NCBI RefSeq assembly: GCF_011601265.1
Contig: NZ_JAAOLX010000008.1
Span: 1 to 64,000, forward strand
Direction: 5' to 3'
Source: Iodobacter violaceini
GTDB taxonomy: Bacteria; Pseudomonadota; Gammaproteobacteria; Burkholderiales; Chitinibacteraceae
DNA: 64,000 nt
In this document: in pieces, positions 27,849-36,523 of the stretch
Layout: each line of letters starts with the position of its first letter
Numbering within the stretch: position 1 is the first letter of the stretch
Notes under the pieces: model-generated
Told to the model about the DNA's origin: nothing
Seen by the model: the letters and a program-made list of their open reading frames with translations, nothing else
The model's database searches: none
Program-made: the position numbers and the translations under genes

Positions 27849-28565
27849 ATGAAAACCGCCACATTTGGCAAATGCTCCAAACAACAGCGAATATCACCCC
27901 CAGCACAAGGAAACCAAGCTTCTGTGTTTTTAAGTAAATATCTCTGCACTGGCCTTATTTTGCTCAGCACCACCAGCCTTGCCGCTGACCCCGTGCTCAA
28001 CCCGGCGCAAACGCAGGCTTTTCGGGGCTGGTTTGTGCGGATTGTGAATGAGCAGCTTCGCCAGGGCCCAAACCCGCGCTGGCAGCACAGAGATTGCGCG
28101 GGGCTGGTGCGTTTTGCGGTGGCAGAAGCCTTGCAAAAGCACGACGCGGCATGGCTGCAAAGTAATGGCATCAGCCGGACAGGCTTACCGCCAGAAGTGG
28201 ATTTAAGTCCGGCCAGCCGCGATGCCTTACGGCACAACTGGAAGCAATCTGACGGCAAACGTGCCGCCTATGTACCCGCCTTCGGGCTGGTGCAAAACAA
28301 TGCCCGCCTGATAGGCAAAGATATTAATCAGGCAGAGGCAGGTGATTTACTTTTTTTTGACCAGGGTGACGATCAGCATGTGATGGTCTGGACTGGTCGT
28401 TATATTGCCTACCACACCGGTACGGTCCACCCAAAAGACTCGGGTTTAAGAGCCGTAAGAATCGATCAATTAATGCAATGGAAAGACACGCGATGGCAGC
28501 CACGCAACGACAATCCCAATTTTATCGGCATCTATCGCCTGGCTTTCTTGCCCTTTGCCTCTTAA
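27849..28565 (+). CDS. yfaT: DUF1175 (YfaT-like) periplasmic protein
   Basis: A 238-residue protein of the DUF1175 family, which lies immediately upstream of YfaS-type macroglobulin genes. The family core is visible: FRGWFVRIVNEQLRQGPNPRWQHRDCAGLVRFAVAEAL, then AGDLLFFDQGDDQHVMVWTGRYIAYHTG. The D-C-A-G-L-V-R and H-V-M-V-W motifs resemble an NlpC/P60-type cysteine peptidase arrangement (C followed by H). The signal sequence (FLSKYLCTGLILLSTTSLAA) begins 25 residues after this ATG, so a GTG at 27924 (213 residues, near E. coli YfaT's length) may be the real start. The 3' end overlaps yfaS. Confidence 0.82.
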   Translation: MKTATFGKCSKQQRISPPAQGNQASVFLSKYLCTGLILLSTTSLAADPVLNPAQTQAFRGWFVRIVNEQLRQGPNPRWQHRDCAGLVRFAVAEALQKHDAAWLQSNGISRTGLPPEVDLSPASRDALRHNWKQSDGKRAAYVPAFGLVQNNARLIGKDINQAEAGDLLFFDQGDDQHVMVWTGRYIAYHTGTVHPKDSGLRAVRIDQLMQWKDTRWQPRNDNPNFIGIYRLAFLPFAS

Positions 28566-31500
28566 TCTGCAGCCTGTTGAGTGCCCCCGGCTTTGCTGCC
28601 GATTACGCCGTACGCGGCAATACGTTTTATTTATTGTCTGATTCTGGCTTTGCCAGCACAGACGAAGCCACTGTGCGGCTGGAAGCATCCACTTACGATG
28701 CGCAAAGCTATGGCGGTGTCGATATTCTGGTTTATCGCGTGCCTAAGCCGCTGGATTTTCTGAAGCAACAAAAAGATCCGCATAAGCTCGATTTGAAGGG
28801 CAACTATCAGGGTGAAGGCGCGGCCAATGCACTGCGCTATCTGTGGGACCAATGGTATGCCCGCTCTCGTAAAGCATGGCAGCGGGTGTTTTCTGCGCCT
28901 GCCCGTGGCGCCGTCACCCAAGCTGCACCTGCACTCAAAACCCCGCCGCCCACCACCACCCGCTATACCGCAGTGCGACAGTATCAGCCGCTTAAAGGTT
29001 TTGAGCTGGTGAACGAGTTTCGCTATCCGCTGCATCTGGCCAAACCAGAAGCCGCGAATAAAGCCGGCCGTTTAGAAGGCAGCAGCAGCGAGCGCGGCGT
29101 CACGCCTGGCAATGTTCGCGTGCCTTTGGGCAAGCTGGCTCCGGGCTTATATATTATCGAAGGCTATCTGGGCAGCTACCGTGCAGCCACCCTGCTGTTT
29201 GTCTCTGATACCGCGCTGGTTACCAAGGTATCCAGCGAGCAAATGCTGGCATGGACGGCGCATAAACAAAGCGGCGCAGCCGTAGCCGACAGCGAGCTGG
29301 TATGGAGCGACGGCAATGGCACTTTAAAATCGGGCGACACCGATAAAGAAGGCATCACCGTCTTTAAAAAAACCGCACCCGAGCAAAGCTATGTTTACGG
29401 CACAGACAGCAAGGGCGGCGCAATGATTTCAGAGAATTTCTACTACCCTGCCGAGGTAAACAACAGCAAGCTGTATATCGTCACCGACCGGCCGCTCTAC
29501 CGCCCTGGCGATGAAGTGAATGTATCGCTGGCTGGCCGCCAGTTTGAAAGCGCCCGCGAAAGCAGCCGGCTTAAATCTGAAACCGTGCAACTGATGCTGC
29601 GCGATCCTGCGGGCACCGAATTATCGCGTCAGGAAATCAAAATCAGCAGTGATGGCGCAATCAGCCGCTTTACCCTGCCTGATAATGCCGTGGCAGGTGG
29701 CTATGAGCTGAGGCTGGTTTATCAGAACACGCCCTATGCCGCGCCGTTTCGCGTATCTGAATACACCAAGCCGCATTACGATATCAGCATTGACATAGAC
29801 AAGGCCGCGCTTAAAACCGGCGAAGAAGTCAGCGGCAAAGTCAGCATGCGCTATCCCGATGGCCGCCCTGTGGCGGGTGCCAGCGTAGAGCTGGTGCTGC
29901 GCAGCCAGCGGGTATCCATGGTAAATGCCGAAGTTCAATATCAAGGCTTATTCCCCCTTAAAGTAAAACAAGACACGCTCAAGCTGGATGCCAGCGGCAA
30001 TGCCCGCTTTAGCCTGCCTGCCGCGACAGACCCCAGCCGCTATGTCTTGCGTGTGATCGGCAGCCAGTCTGGCGCTTACCCTGTAACGGCCAGCCGCGAA
30101 GTGCTGATCGACAGCGCCGCCAGCCGCTACCGCATCGTGCCGGACAAGCAGTTTTCTGCACCTAATGAAACCGCCCGCTTTAAGCTGATCAGCGATTGGC
30201 CGGGACAGAATAAACCCGCCAGCTGGCATGCTCAGCGCCTGGAAGATCGCAGCACACAAAGCGGTGCACTCACGGGCAATGCCCAGCAGTTTGATATTCA
30301 GTTTAAGCAGGCCGGTAATTACCAGATTAATTTGCTGGATGCTGCAGGTAAATCGCTTGGGCAAAGCAGCTTTATTGTCAGCGGCAAGGGGCTGAATGTG
30401 GCGCCTGGCTCGATCTCGCTGCTTTTTGATCGCGAAAACTATGCGGTGGGCGAAACCGCCGAAGGGGTGCTGAGTTTCCCTGAAGATGTAAACGATGCCC
30501 TGCTCACCTTAGAGCTGGAAAACGTGCAGGAAAAAGCCACGCTGGCTCAAGGCGGCGATTGGCTTAAGCTGAATAAAATCAACGCCCGTCAATGGAAAAT
30601 CAGCCTGCCTATTGTTAAAGACTATCGCCCGAATATGACTTTCTCGGTGCTGTATATCAAGCACGGCAGCCATACCTTCCAGAACCGTGGCCTGGCGGTG
30701 ATCCAGCCCAAAATCGACATCGCCATTAAGAGCGATAAAAAGGAATATCAACCCGGCGAGATGGTGACGCTGGAGCTAAACAGCAGCGTGGCAGGCAAAG
30801 GCGCAGCAGCCCAGCTTAGCCTTGGTGTGGTCGATGAAATGATTTACTTGCTGCAGCCTGAAATCACCCCAGATATTTATGACTTTTTCTACCACGCCCG
30901 CCGCAATGCGGTGCGCACCAGCGCCAGCTTAAATTTCTATGGCTACGATATGGCATGGTCGCCGCGCGCTGGGGGTGAGGACGAAATGCGCTATAGCTCG
31001 CGCTCGCAAAAAATGCTGGTTCGCCCGCGGCGCGACAATATGGATACCGCCTACTGGAATGGCGCGCTGAAAACCGACGCCAATGGCAAGCTTAAAATCC
31101 AGTTCCGCATGCCCGACGCGCTCAGCCGCTGGCGTATTACGGCCAGAGCGATTGATAACGACGGTGTAGTCGGGCAAAAAACCCACTATATCAACTCAAA
31201 TAAAGCCGCCTATGTGCAATGGGCAGCAGCTAAAACCTTCCGCGAGGGCGACACACCCGGCTTGCAAATCGCCGTGACTCAGCAGGCCGAAAAAGCCCAG
31301 TATCAATTGGTGATGCGCGCAGGGAACAGCGTGCAAAAAGAGCAAACGCTTAACCTTAGCAAGGGCACCAGTTATATTCCACTGGAGACTGGCCCGCTGC
31401 AAAATGGCCAGCTGATCATCGAATTAAAACAGGGCGGCAAGCTGATCGACCGGCTGATTACGGATCTTAGCCTGCAAGCGGCGCAAGAAATGCACACGAT

Positions 31501-33022
31501 CAGCCAGAGCATTCAGCTTAAAGAGGGTAAGGCCGACATCAGCCTGCCTGCCGATGCACAAGCCGTGCGCCTGCAGCTTTTAGACAGTGGCGACGCAGCA
31601 TTTCGCAGCGTAATCGATGATTTGATTGACTACCCCTATGGCTGCGCAGAGCAAACCGCCAGCCGCCTGCTGCCCTTAAGCCTTGCTTACCAAAAGCTCA
31701 GCGACGCACCCGCGCCTATGCGTGCGGCCTTGCGCCAGCGCATCGAAAACGCACGTTTACGTTTACTTAAAATGAGCGGCAGCGGCGCAGTCTTTAGCTG
31801 GTGGGGCGACAGCACCGCAGGCGACCCGATGCTGACCAGCTATGCACGCCTTGCCGAATCGCAAGCCAGCCGTGCGCTGGGTTTAAGCCCAAGGCTGGCC
31901 AACAGCAAAACCTTCCAAACGCTGTATGCCAATCAAGTGAAATCCATGCCGCCGCTGCATCAGGCGCTGACTTTATGGATGGCTGCCGACACGGGCGAGG
32001 CAATTCGCACCCAGCTTTCCGGTCTTGTTGATCAGCTGGCAAAAACCAGCCCTTCGGCCAATACGGCCAAGGCCAATATCATGAACGCGCCCGATTCGGC
32101 GCAAGGCCAACAAGCCGCGCTGGTGCTGGTCAGCAAGCTGGCCAGCCAGCATAAGCTTGCGCTGCCGGACGCCATCAAAGCATCGGCCAAGGCAGCAACG
32201 CTCAGCCTTAAAAAATCCAATGAGCCATGGCTGCAGGCACTGGCAGCATGGAGCAGCGGCGAGCCAGCTGACACCGCACAGCTGCTGGCCACACTCAGCC
32301 AGAACACGCCAACACTAGAACGCTCCCTCGCCCTGCTGTGGTTGCAAGATGAGTGGAAAACCGCCAAGGCCAGCCCCCTTGCGCCGCAGGGTGCATGGCG
32401 CAAAAACGCGGGCAGCAGCGGCGGCATTGAGTGGCGTTTAAGCGGCAAAGCCATAGAAACATTGCCGGTTCAGGTGACTAAAGCACCGGCACTGCTCAAC
32501 GCCACGCTGAAATACGATAGTGCCAGCAAGGCAGCAAGTGCCCTGCCAGTGAGCATTACCCGTCAGCTTTATGTATTAGAGCCTAAAGGAGAAGCAGGCT
32601 TTACCGCCAAACCCGTGCCGTGGACCAGCAAGCTGGCGACCGACAAGCTGTATATTGATGAAATCGTTCTGCAATCGAAAAAAACCTATCGTTACGGTCT
32701 GATTGAAGCGGCGCTGCCACCGGGCGCGATGGTTGAAGAGCAGCACTGGGGCTTAAATATCGACAATCTGCCGGGCCAGGATAAATATGAGGATGCCGAA
32801 GGAAACGAGCAAAATACCCTCGCCGTCCAGCCCATGCAGCAGCGCGCCTTAGGCTACGCCCAGCCTGTGGCGGTCCTGGATGGCAAAGTCGTGCAGCGGC
32901 AAATTATCCGCTTCACCCAGGCAGGCCGCTTTACCCTGCCCGCAGCACGCTACTTCAGAATGTATCAGCCAGACGAAGCCGCCATAGAAGAAGGAGCAGC
33001 CCGTGTTGTGGAAATTCGCTAA
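28493..33022 (+). CDS. yfaS: Bacterial alpha-2-macroglobulin (YfaS/MagD type)
   Basis: A 1509-residue periplasmic macroglobulin-like protein, comparable to E. coli YfaS (about 1534). The signal peptide ends GFA and there is no lipobox. Repeated macroglobulin beta-sandwich domains follow, including YIVTDRPLYRPGDEVNV (MG1-like) and FSVLYIKHG. The alpha-2-macroglobulin family stretch SLGVVDEMIYLLQPE is followed by the thioester-domain motif YGCAEQ near residue 1051 and a C-terminal receptor-like domain. Macroglobulins trap proteases after bait cleavage; the bacterial forms are thought to protect the periplasm. The start overlaps yfaT by 73 bases; ATG at 28478 is the alternative. The Cys-x-Glu-Gln thioester motif is intact. 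Confidence 0.93.
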   Translation: MAATQRQSQFYRHLSPGFLALCLLICSLLSAPGFAADYAVRGNTFYLLSDSGFASTDEATVRLEASTYDAQSYGGVDILVYRVPKPLDFLKQQKDPHKLDLKGNYQGEGAANALRYLWDQWYARSRKAWQRVFSAPARGAVTQAAPALKTPPPTTTRYTAVRQYQPLKGFELVNEFRYPLHLAKPEAANKAGRLEGSSSERGVTPGNVRVPLGKLAPGLYIIEGYLGSYRAATLLFVSDTALVTKVSSEQMLAWTAHKQSGAAVADSELVWSDGNGTLKSGDTDKEGITVFKKTAPEQSYVYGTDSKGGAMISENFYYPAEVNNSKLYIVTDRPLYRPGDEVNVSLAGRQFESARESSRLKSETVQLMLRDPAGTELSRQEIKISSDGAISRFTLPDNAVAGGYELRLVYQNTPYAAPFRVSEYTKPHYDISIDIDKAALKTGEEVSGKVSMRYPDGRPVAGASVELVLRSQRVSMVNAEVQYQGLFPLKVKQDTLKLDASGNARFSLPAATDPSRYVLRVIGSQSGAYPVTASREVLIDSAASRYRIVPDKQFSAPNETARFKLISDWPGQNKPASWHAQRLEDRSTQSGALTGNAQQFDIQFKQAGNYQINLLDAAGKSLGQSSFIVSGKGLNVAPGSISLLFDRENYAVGETAEGVLSFPEDVNDALLTLELENVQEKATLAQGGDWLKLNKINARQWKISLPIVKDYRPNMTFSVLYIKHGSHTFQNRGLAVIQPKIDIAIKSDKKEYQPGEMVTLELNSSVAGKGAAAQLSLGVVDEMIYLLQPEITPDIYDFFYHARRNAVRTSASLNFYGYDMAWSPRAGGEDEMRYSSRSQKMLVRPRRDNMDTAYWNGALKTDANGKLKIQFRMPDALSRWRITARAIDNDGVVGQKTHYINSNKAAYVQWAAAKTFREGDTPGLQIAVTQQAEKAQYQLVMRAGNSVQKEQTLNLSKGTSYIPLETGPLQNGQLIIELKQGGKLIDRLITDLSLQAAQEMHTISQSIQLKEGKADISLPADAQAVRLQLLDSGDAAFRSVIDDLIDYPYGCAEQTASRLLPLSLAYQKLSDAPAPMRAALRQRIENARLRLLKMSGSGAVFSWWGDSTAGDPMLTSYARLAESQASRALGLSPRLANSKTFQTLYANQVKSMPPLHQALTLWMAADTGEAIRTQLSGLVDQLAKTSPSANTAKANIMNAPDSAQGQQAALVLVSKLASQHKLALPDAIKASAKAATLSLKKSNEPWLQALAAWSSGEPADTAQLLATLSQNTPTLERSLALLWLQDEWKTAKASPLAPQGAWRKNAGSSGGIEWRLSGKAIETLPVQVTKAPALLNATLKYDSASKAASALPVSITRQLYVLEPKGEAGFTAKPVPWTSKLATDKLYIDEIVLQSKKTYRYGLIEAALPPGAMVEEQHWGLNIDNLPGQDKYEDAEGNEQNTLAVQPMQQRALGYAQPVAVLDGKVVQRQIIRFTQAGRFTLPAARYFRMYQPDEAAIEEGAARVVEIR

Positions 33023-33112
33023 GCGCACGAAATACCTCCTGGCCCCCATAGACGCGAACCAAATTATTTTTTCATTAGCAAACAACGAAAAGCACACCAA
33101 CCCCGCTCTTTG

Positions 33113-33375
33113 CAAAGGGCTTTTTAAAGCCCCCTTGAAACACGCCGGAGCGAGGAACAAGCGGGGCGGGGTTTCGGCCAGGGAGCGAGGCACGAGCCAA
33201 TCCCGCCCGCCGCCGACCCGATTGTCCGCAGCGCAGGGGCTTTCGTGTTTCGTGGGGTCGCCTTCTTTGGCTTCGTTTCCTGGCGAAGCAAGAAAGGAAG
33301 GCCCCGCGGTGGCTAACCGCTCCAAAATCAACGTGCCGAAGGCACTAAAAAGCTCTTTTTTTGTATTTTGGTCAG
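33113..33375. repeat. Dispersed repeat of about 260 bp (copy 2)
   Basis: Second copy of the element at 27592-27835, diverged but with the same order of blocks and the same ATCAACGTGCCGAAGGCAC tail. It sits between yfaS and the yfaQ remnant, where the N-terminal two-thirds of yfaQ would be expected. Confidence 0.75.
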
Positions 33376-33470
33376 CGCCCCCACCTTTTTTTCAAAAGGA
33401 GGAAGCGAGCTATGCAGCGCACAAGGGAGATGTTTGCTCAGCGCAAAACGGCGGCAGTAAGCACTACGCC

Positions 33471-33491
33471 TCCCCCTTTGAAAAAGGGGGA
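33471..33491. repeat. Tight 9-bp hairpin TCCCCCTTT/AAAGGGGGA
   Basis: Perfect 9-base arms with a GAA loop, followed by ACTGAGGGGGATTT. This CCCCTTTG-AAAAGGGGG module is a known type of dispersed intergenic repeat. It abuts the remaining yfaQ coding part. Confidence 0.6.
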
Positions 33492-33512
33492 CTGAGGGGG
33501 ATTTGTCTTTTC

Positions 33513-33854
33513 ATGCTACTGCTCGCCAGCAACCACGCCACAGCCAGCACACCCTGCCAGCCATTACCAGAAATCCAGCAAAAGCTGGGCCAACTGGCGC
33601 GTGGCTGGCATAGCACACTGGCACTGGAAACCGGCTATGCCCCGCCATCGGGCTATACCGTTTGCCAGTTAAAAAGTGGCCTTCCCTTTGCAGATCACCA
33701 GCTAAAACGGATTTATATCCACGGCCTTGCCGGCGAAAATGATGAAATCACCCTCGCCCACGAATACCTGCACCTCGCCTTCAGCCACCACCCGCGCGGC
33801 CACGACGAGGTGTTTATCGAAGCCATGGCAAGACGCCTGGTGGGAGTGCAGTGA
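33513..33854 (+). CDS. yfaQ: C-terminal remnant of DUF2300 (YfaQ-like) protein
   Basis: 113 codons from an ATG at 33513. The sequence matches the C-terminal end of DUF2300 proteins, which are about 550 residues in E. coli: GYTVCQLKSGLPFADHQLKRIYIHGLAGENDEITLAHEYLHLAFSHHPRGHDEVFIEAMARRLV. It keeps an HExxH motif (H83-E84-YL-H87) with further histidines and an acid, suggesting a zinc-peptidase-like site. The N-terminal part is absent and is replaced by dispersed repeats. The frame is open upstream to 33003, but that stretch translates repeat DNA. The short hydrophobic start (MLLLASNHATA) could act as a weak signal. It is either a pseudogene remnant or a shortened secreted protein. Confidence 0.7.
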   Translation: MLLLASNHATASTPCQPLPEIQQKLGQLARGWHSTLALETGYAPPSGYTVCQLKSGLPFADHQLKRIYIHGLAGENDEITLAHEYLHLAFSHHPRGHDEVFIEAMARRLVGVQ

Positions 33855-33870
33855 CTGGACTGGACTACAC

Positions 33871-34140
33871 AACCCAAATCTTTAACCACGGAGGAAAAGG
33901 AGGACACGGAGTTACACGGAGAAAAGCAAAGTCTTGTCATCCTACGGCCCAAGTGCAGCGCACTATCTTGAAACAAAACGGCGTCATTCCCGTGTGTATA
34001 TGCCGGGAATCCAGAGGCATTGCTGGATCTCCAATAGATTCACCTGGGGATGACGTGTTTATTGGGATTGGTTTTCTCCGTGAAACTCCGTGCTCTCTGT
34101 GCCCTCCGTGGCTCAAGGCGTGGGTTTAAAGATTTAGGTT
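33871..34140. repeat. Nested inverted-repeat element between yfaQ remnant and yfaP
   Basis: Outer arms (33871-33930 and 34071-34140) are inverted copies of the CACGGAG heptad module, each bordered by an AAATCTTTAA block. Inside lies a second inverted pair, CGTCATTCCC (33982-33991) and GGGGATGACG (34046-34055), with TGCCGGGAATCCAG between. This is a composite of two common dispersed repeats and fills the whole 357-base gap. No coding potential is seen. Confidence 0.75.
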
Positions 34141-34211
34141 TTGCTTGTATGCCTTAGCCCTGATGACAGACCATCATTTCCGCCCTAATACGCACTATCC
34201 GGACCCATACC

Positions 34212-34988
34212 ATGAAGCCTTTAGCCCTGTTTCTCTGTCTTTTGAGCCCCTTTGCCGCTGCCGCAGGTTTGCAAATCGACGCCCCTGCTGGCGGCTGGCG
34301 CAATACAACGGGTAAGCCTGAGCGTTATACGCAAAACGTACAGTATCCGGCCACGCTGGTGAATACGCCTGAAAACCAGGGCAAGATGGCCCTGATTCGC
34401 GGGCATATTGGCAAAACGCCTAAGGAGCCTCCCAAAGGGGAAGACAATCCGCCTTATCGATTAATCGTCAACGGCGTACCGATGCCGCTGCGCGTTGATG
34501 CGGATGGCAGTTTCTCCCGCCCCTATTCTTTTGGCCGAGGCGCAAACAGTGTAGAAATTCAAAGCCCGGATGGTAAAGAGCGCGCGGCCACACAGTTTTT
34601 TGATAGCAATAAAGACCGCCCGCAAACCAAATTGCGCGTGGTGCTGTCATGGAATACCAACAGCACCGACTTGGATTTACACGTCATCAGCCCGGATGGC
34701 GAGCACACTTATTATGGCAACCGCGTCAGCAAAAATGGCGGTGCGCTTGATGTGGACGTCACCTCCGGCTATGGCCCGGAAATCTACGCCAACCCCAGCC
34801 CGCCCAAGGGCCGCTATCTGGTGTATGTGAATTACTACGGCGGCTACAGCGAAAAACCCGCCATGACCATCGCCCAGCTTTCCATCATCAACAACGAAAA
34901 TACCCTGCATGAGAAACAACAGCTGTTTAATGTGCCTATGCGTAAAACAGGAGACTTAACGCTGGTGGGCAGTTTTGTTTATCCATAG
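34212..34988 (+). CDS. yfaP: DUF2135 (YfaP-like) periplasmic protein
   Basis: A 258-residue secreted protein, the last gene of the yfa-type macroglobulin cluster. The signal peptide (residues 1-18) ends AAA. The DUF2135 core is clear: LRVVLSWNTNSTDLDLHVISPDGEHTYYGNR, GGALDVDVTSGYGPEIY and GRYLVYVNYYGGYSE. The N-terminal part (IDAPAGGWRNTTG...VNGVPMPLRVDADGSFSRPYSFG) matches YfaP too. The D-x-D-x-H motif may bind metal. The role within the macroglobulin system is unknown. Confidence 0.88.
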   Translation: MKPLALFLCLLSPFAAAAGLQIDAPAGGWRNTTGKPERYTQNVQYPATLVNTPENQGKMALIRGHIGKTPKEPPKGEDNPPYRLIVNGVPMPLRVDADGSFSRPYSFGRGANSVEIQSPDGKERAATQFFDSNKDRPQTKLRVVLSWNTNSTDLDLHVISPDGEHTYYGNRVSKNGGALDVDVTSGYGPEIYANPSPPKGRYLVYVNYYGGYSEKPAMTIAQLSIINNENTLHEKQQLFNVPMRKTGDLTLVGSFVYP

Positions 34989-35099
34989 CCTTAAAGGCTA
35001 TCTGCCGGGCAAGTAGCATGAACACGGCACATGCAGACGGGGTCTGGATAAAAGCCATTGCAGACTAAGCCTCCCTAACTTTATATCGGACTGGCAAAA

Positions 35100-35762
35100 A
35101 TGAAGCATCCGTTCAAATTCACAGTGATTTTAATGTGTATTCTATCCGGCCCGGTGATGGCCAAAGACATTGAAATCTCTTGCGATCAGGACGATTCTCA
35201 AAACCCGCGCGTCTTAGCCCTGGCCCCAAGCGGAGCAAAAAGAATCAAACCACATACCCTGCAAGTTAACTGGCAGGCAGGAAAGCATTTATTTAAAGAT
35301 AAGCCCCCTTTTGATGAGCCGCTTTCCGGCCGGGCATGGCATTACTGTACTTACAATGCACAAACCCGGCAGCATCTGATCTTGGTAGAGGATGAGGGCA
35401 TGTTTTCTGGCGAGCTGCTAAATGAGCGCACAGGAAAAATCATTGCAGCAGGCAAGAGCGTGCGTGTTACGAATGATTTATCTTTATATTTTTCCATCCA
35501 ACAGCCCAGTGGTTTTGATGGGGAAGAGTGGAAAATCTTTAATGCAGAGGGAAAAGTGCTTTGGAATGGTTTGTCTGTCGCTGAAAACAATCATTCCATT
35601 ACGGCCGAATACATTGAGCCTCGCTGGAGCGATAACAATCAACTTCAGGCCCGCCATCGTTGCACCATAAACAATCCGTTATCTAAAACCACGACCGTTA
35701 CCTTAGAAAAAGTCCAGAACAACTACCAATGGCGCCCTCAAATCAAATGCCCCAGGTCATAA
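35100..35762 (+). CDS. Hypothetical secreted protein
   Basis: A 220-residue protein with a signal peptide (MKHPFKFTVILMCILSGPVMA). The mature part is polar and strand-rich with four cysteines (ISCDQDD, HYCTYN, RHRCTINN, IKCPRS), probably in two disulfides. I do not recognise the family. Its stop lies six bases before the next gene's probable start, so it may be co-transcribed with the ceramidase-like gene. Confidence 0.65.
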   Translation: MKHPFKFTVILMCILSGPVMAKDIEISCDQDDSQNPRVLALAPSGAKRIKPHTLQVNWQAGKHLFKDKPPFDEPLSGRAWHYCTYNAQTRQHLILVEDEGMFSGELLNERTGKIIAAGKSVRVTNDLSLYFSIQQPSGFDGEEWKIFNAEGKVLWNGLSVAENNHSITAEYIEPRWSDNNQLQARHRCTINNPLSKTTTVTLEKVQNNYQWRPQIKCPRS

Positions 35763-35767
35763 ATTCA

Positions 35768-36523
35768 ATGCAGTATCAAACCCATACAACGCTGGCCCGT
35801 TTTAAGCCTGCTTTATGCATCATCGCCCTGCTGGCACTGCTGATGCTCTGGCATGGCCCCATTGCTCAGCATGCGCATTACCATGATTTTGCGGATCAGC
35901 GCGCTGGCTTTGGCCTGCCAAATTTATCAGATGTGCTGTCTAACCTCGGCTTTGCCATCATTGGGATATGGGGATTAAAGCTCAGCTGGCCTCAAAGGGG
36001 CATCAGCCGTGCAGGCTGGCTTTTAGGATTTTTCAGCCTGATTCTTACCGCGCTGGGCTCGGCCTGGTATCACCTTGCCCCGGATGACACGCGGCTGATT
36101 TGGGATCGATTACCGATTGCACTGGCTTGCGCAGGCTTTTTAGCTGCGCTGGCCAGCCAATTACACGGCCAGCTGAAAAGCCAGTGGTTTGCTGTGCCGC
36201 TGGCCTTCTGGGCGGTGGGTTCTGTGGGGCACTGGGTATTCACACAAGATTTGCGCCCCTATTTATTGCTGCAGGCTTTGCCCTTGATTCTGCTGCCTTT
36301 GTGGCAATGGCAAATCAGCGGCAGGCGCCCTGCTTTCTGGCTGATGCTTTTTGCAAGCCTTTGCTATATTTTAGCCAAAATCACCGAGCTGCAAGATCAG
36401 GTTTTATTTAATGCGCTGCACCAGATTCTTTCCGGCCATACGCTTAAGCACCTTTTTGCCAGCATTGCCTGCCTGTTTATTTTGCAATCGAGAAAATATG
36501 AAACCGCGCACTCTCCTGTCTGA
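35768..36523 (+). CDS. Alkaline ceramidase-like (CREST superfamily) membrane protein
   Basis: A 251-residue protein with about seven hydrophobic helices. It carries the CREST-superfamily metal-site pattern: S98-x3-H102 in GSAWYHLAPDDTRLIWDRLPIA, and H224-x3-H228 in SGHTLKHLF. This family holds alkaline ceramidases, PAQR receptors and other membrane hydrolases using a zinc ion. The substrate in this organism is unknown; most betaproteobacteria do not make sphingolipids. The start is placed at 35768 to avoid overlapping the previous gene; ATG at 35729 is possible. Its end overlaps the next gene by 26 bases. Confidence 0.75.
   Translation: MQYQTHTTLARFKPALCIIALLALLMLWHGPIAQHAHYHDFADQRAGFGLPNLSDVLSNLGFAIIGIWGLKLSWPQRGISRAGWLLGFFSLILTALGSAWYHLAPDDTRLIWDRLPIALACAGFLAALASQLHGQLKSQWFAVPLAFWAVGSVGHWVFTQDLRPYLLLQALPLILLPLWQWQISGRRPAFWLMLFASLCYILAKITELQDQVLFNALHQILSGHTLKHLFASIACLFILQSRKYETAHSPV

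Noticed and set aside
32849-33331. A 160-codon minus-strand frame across the end of yfaS and the dispersed repeat.
   Set aside because: It mixes the antisense strand of yfaS with repeat sequence; such frames recur wherever this kind of repeat occurs and are not genes.
33003-33512. A long N-terminal extension of the yfaQ remnant.
   Set aside because: The extension translates dispersed repeat DNA and overlaps the end of yfaS; only the part from 33513 resembles DUF2300.
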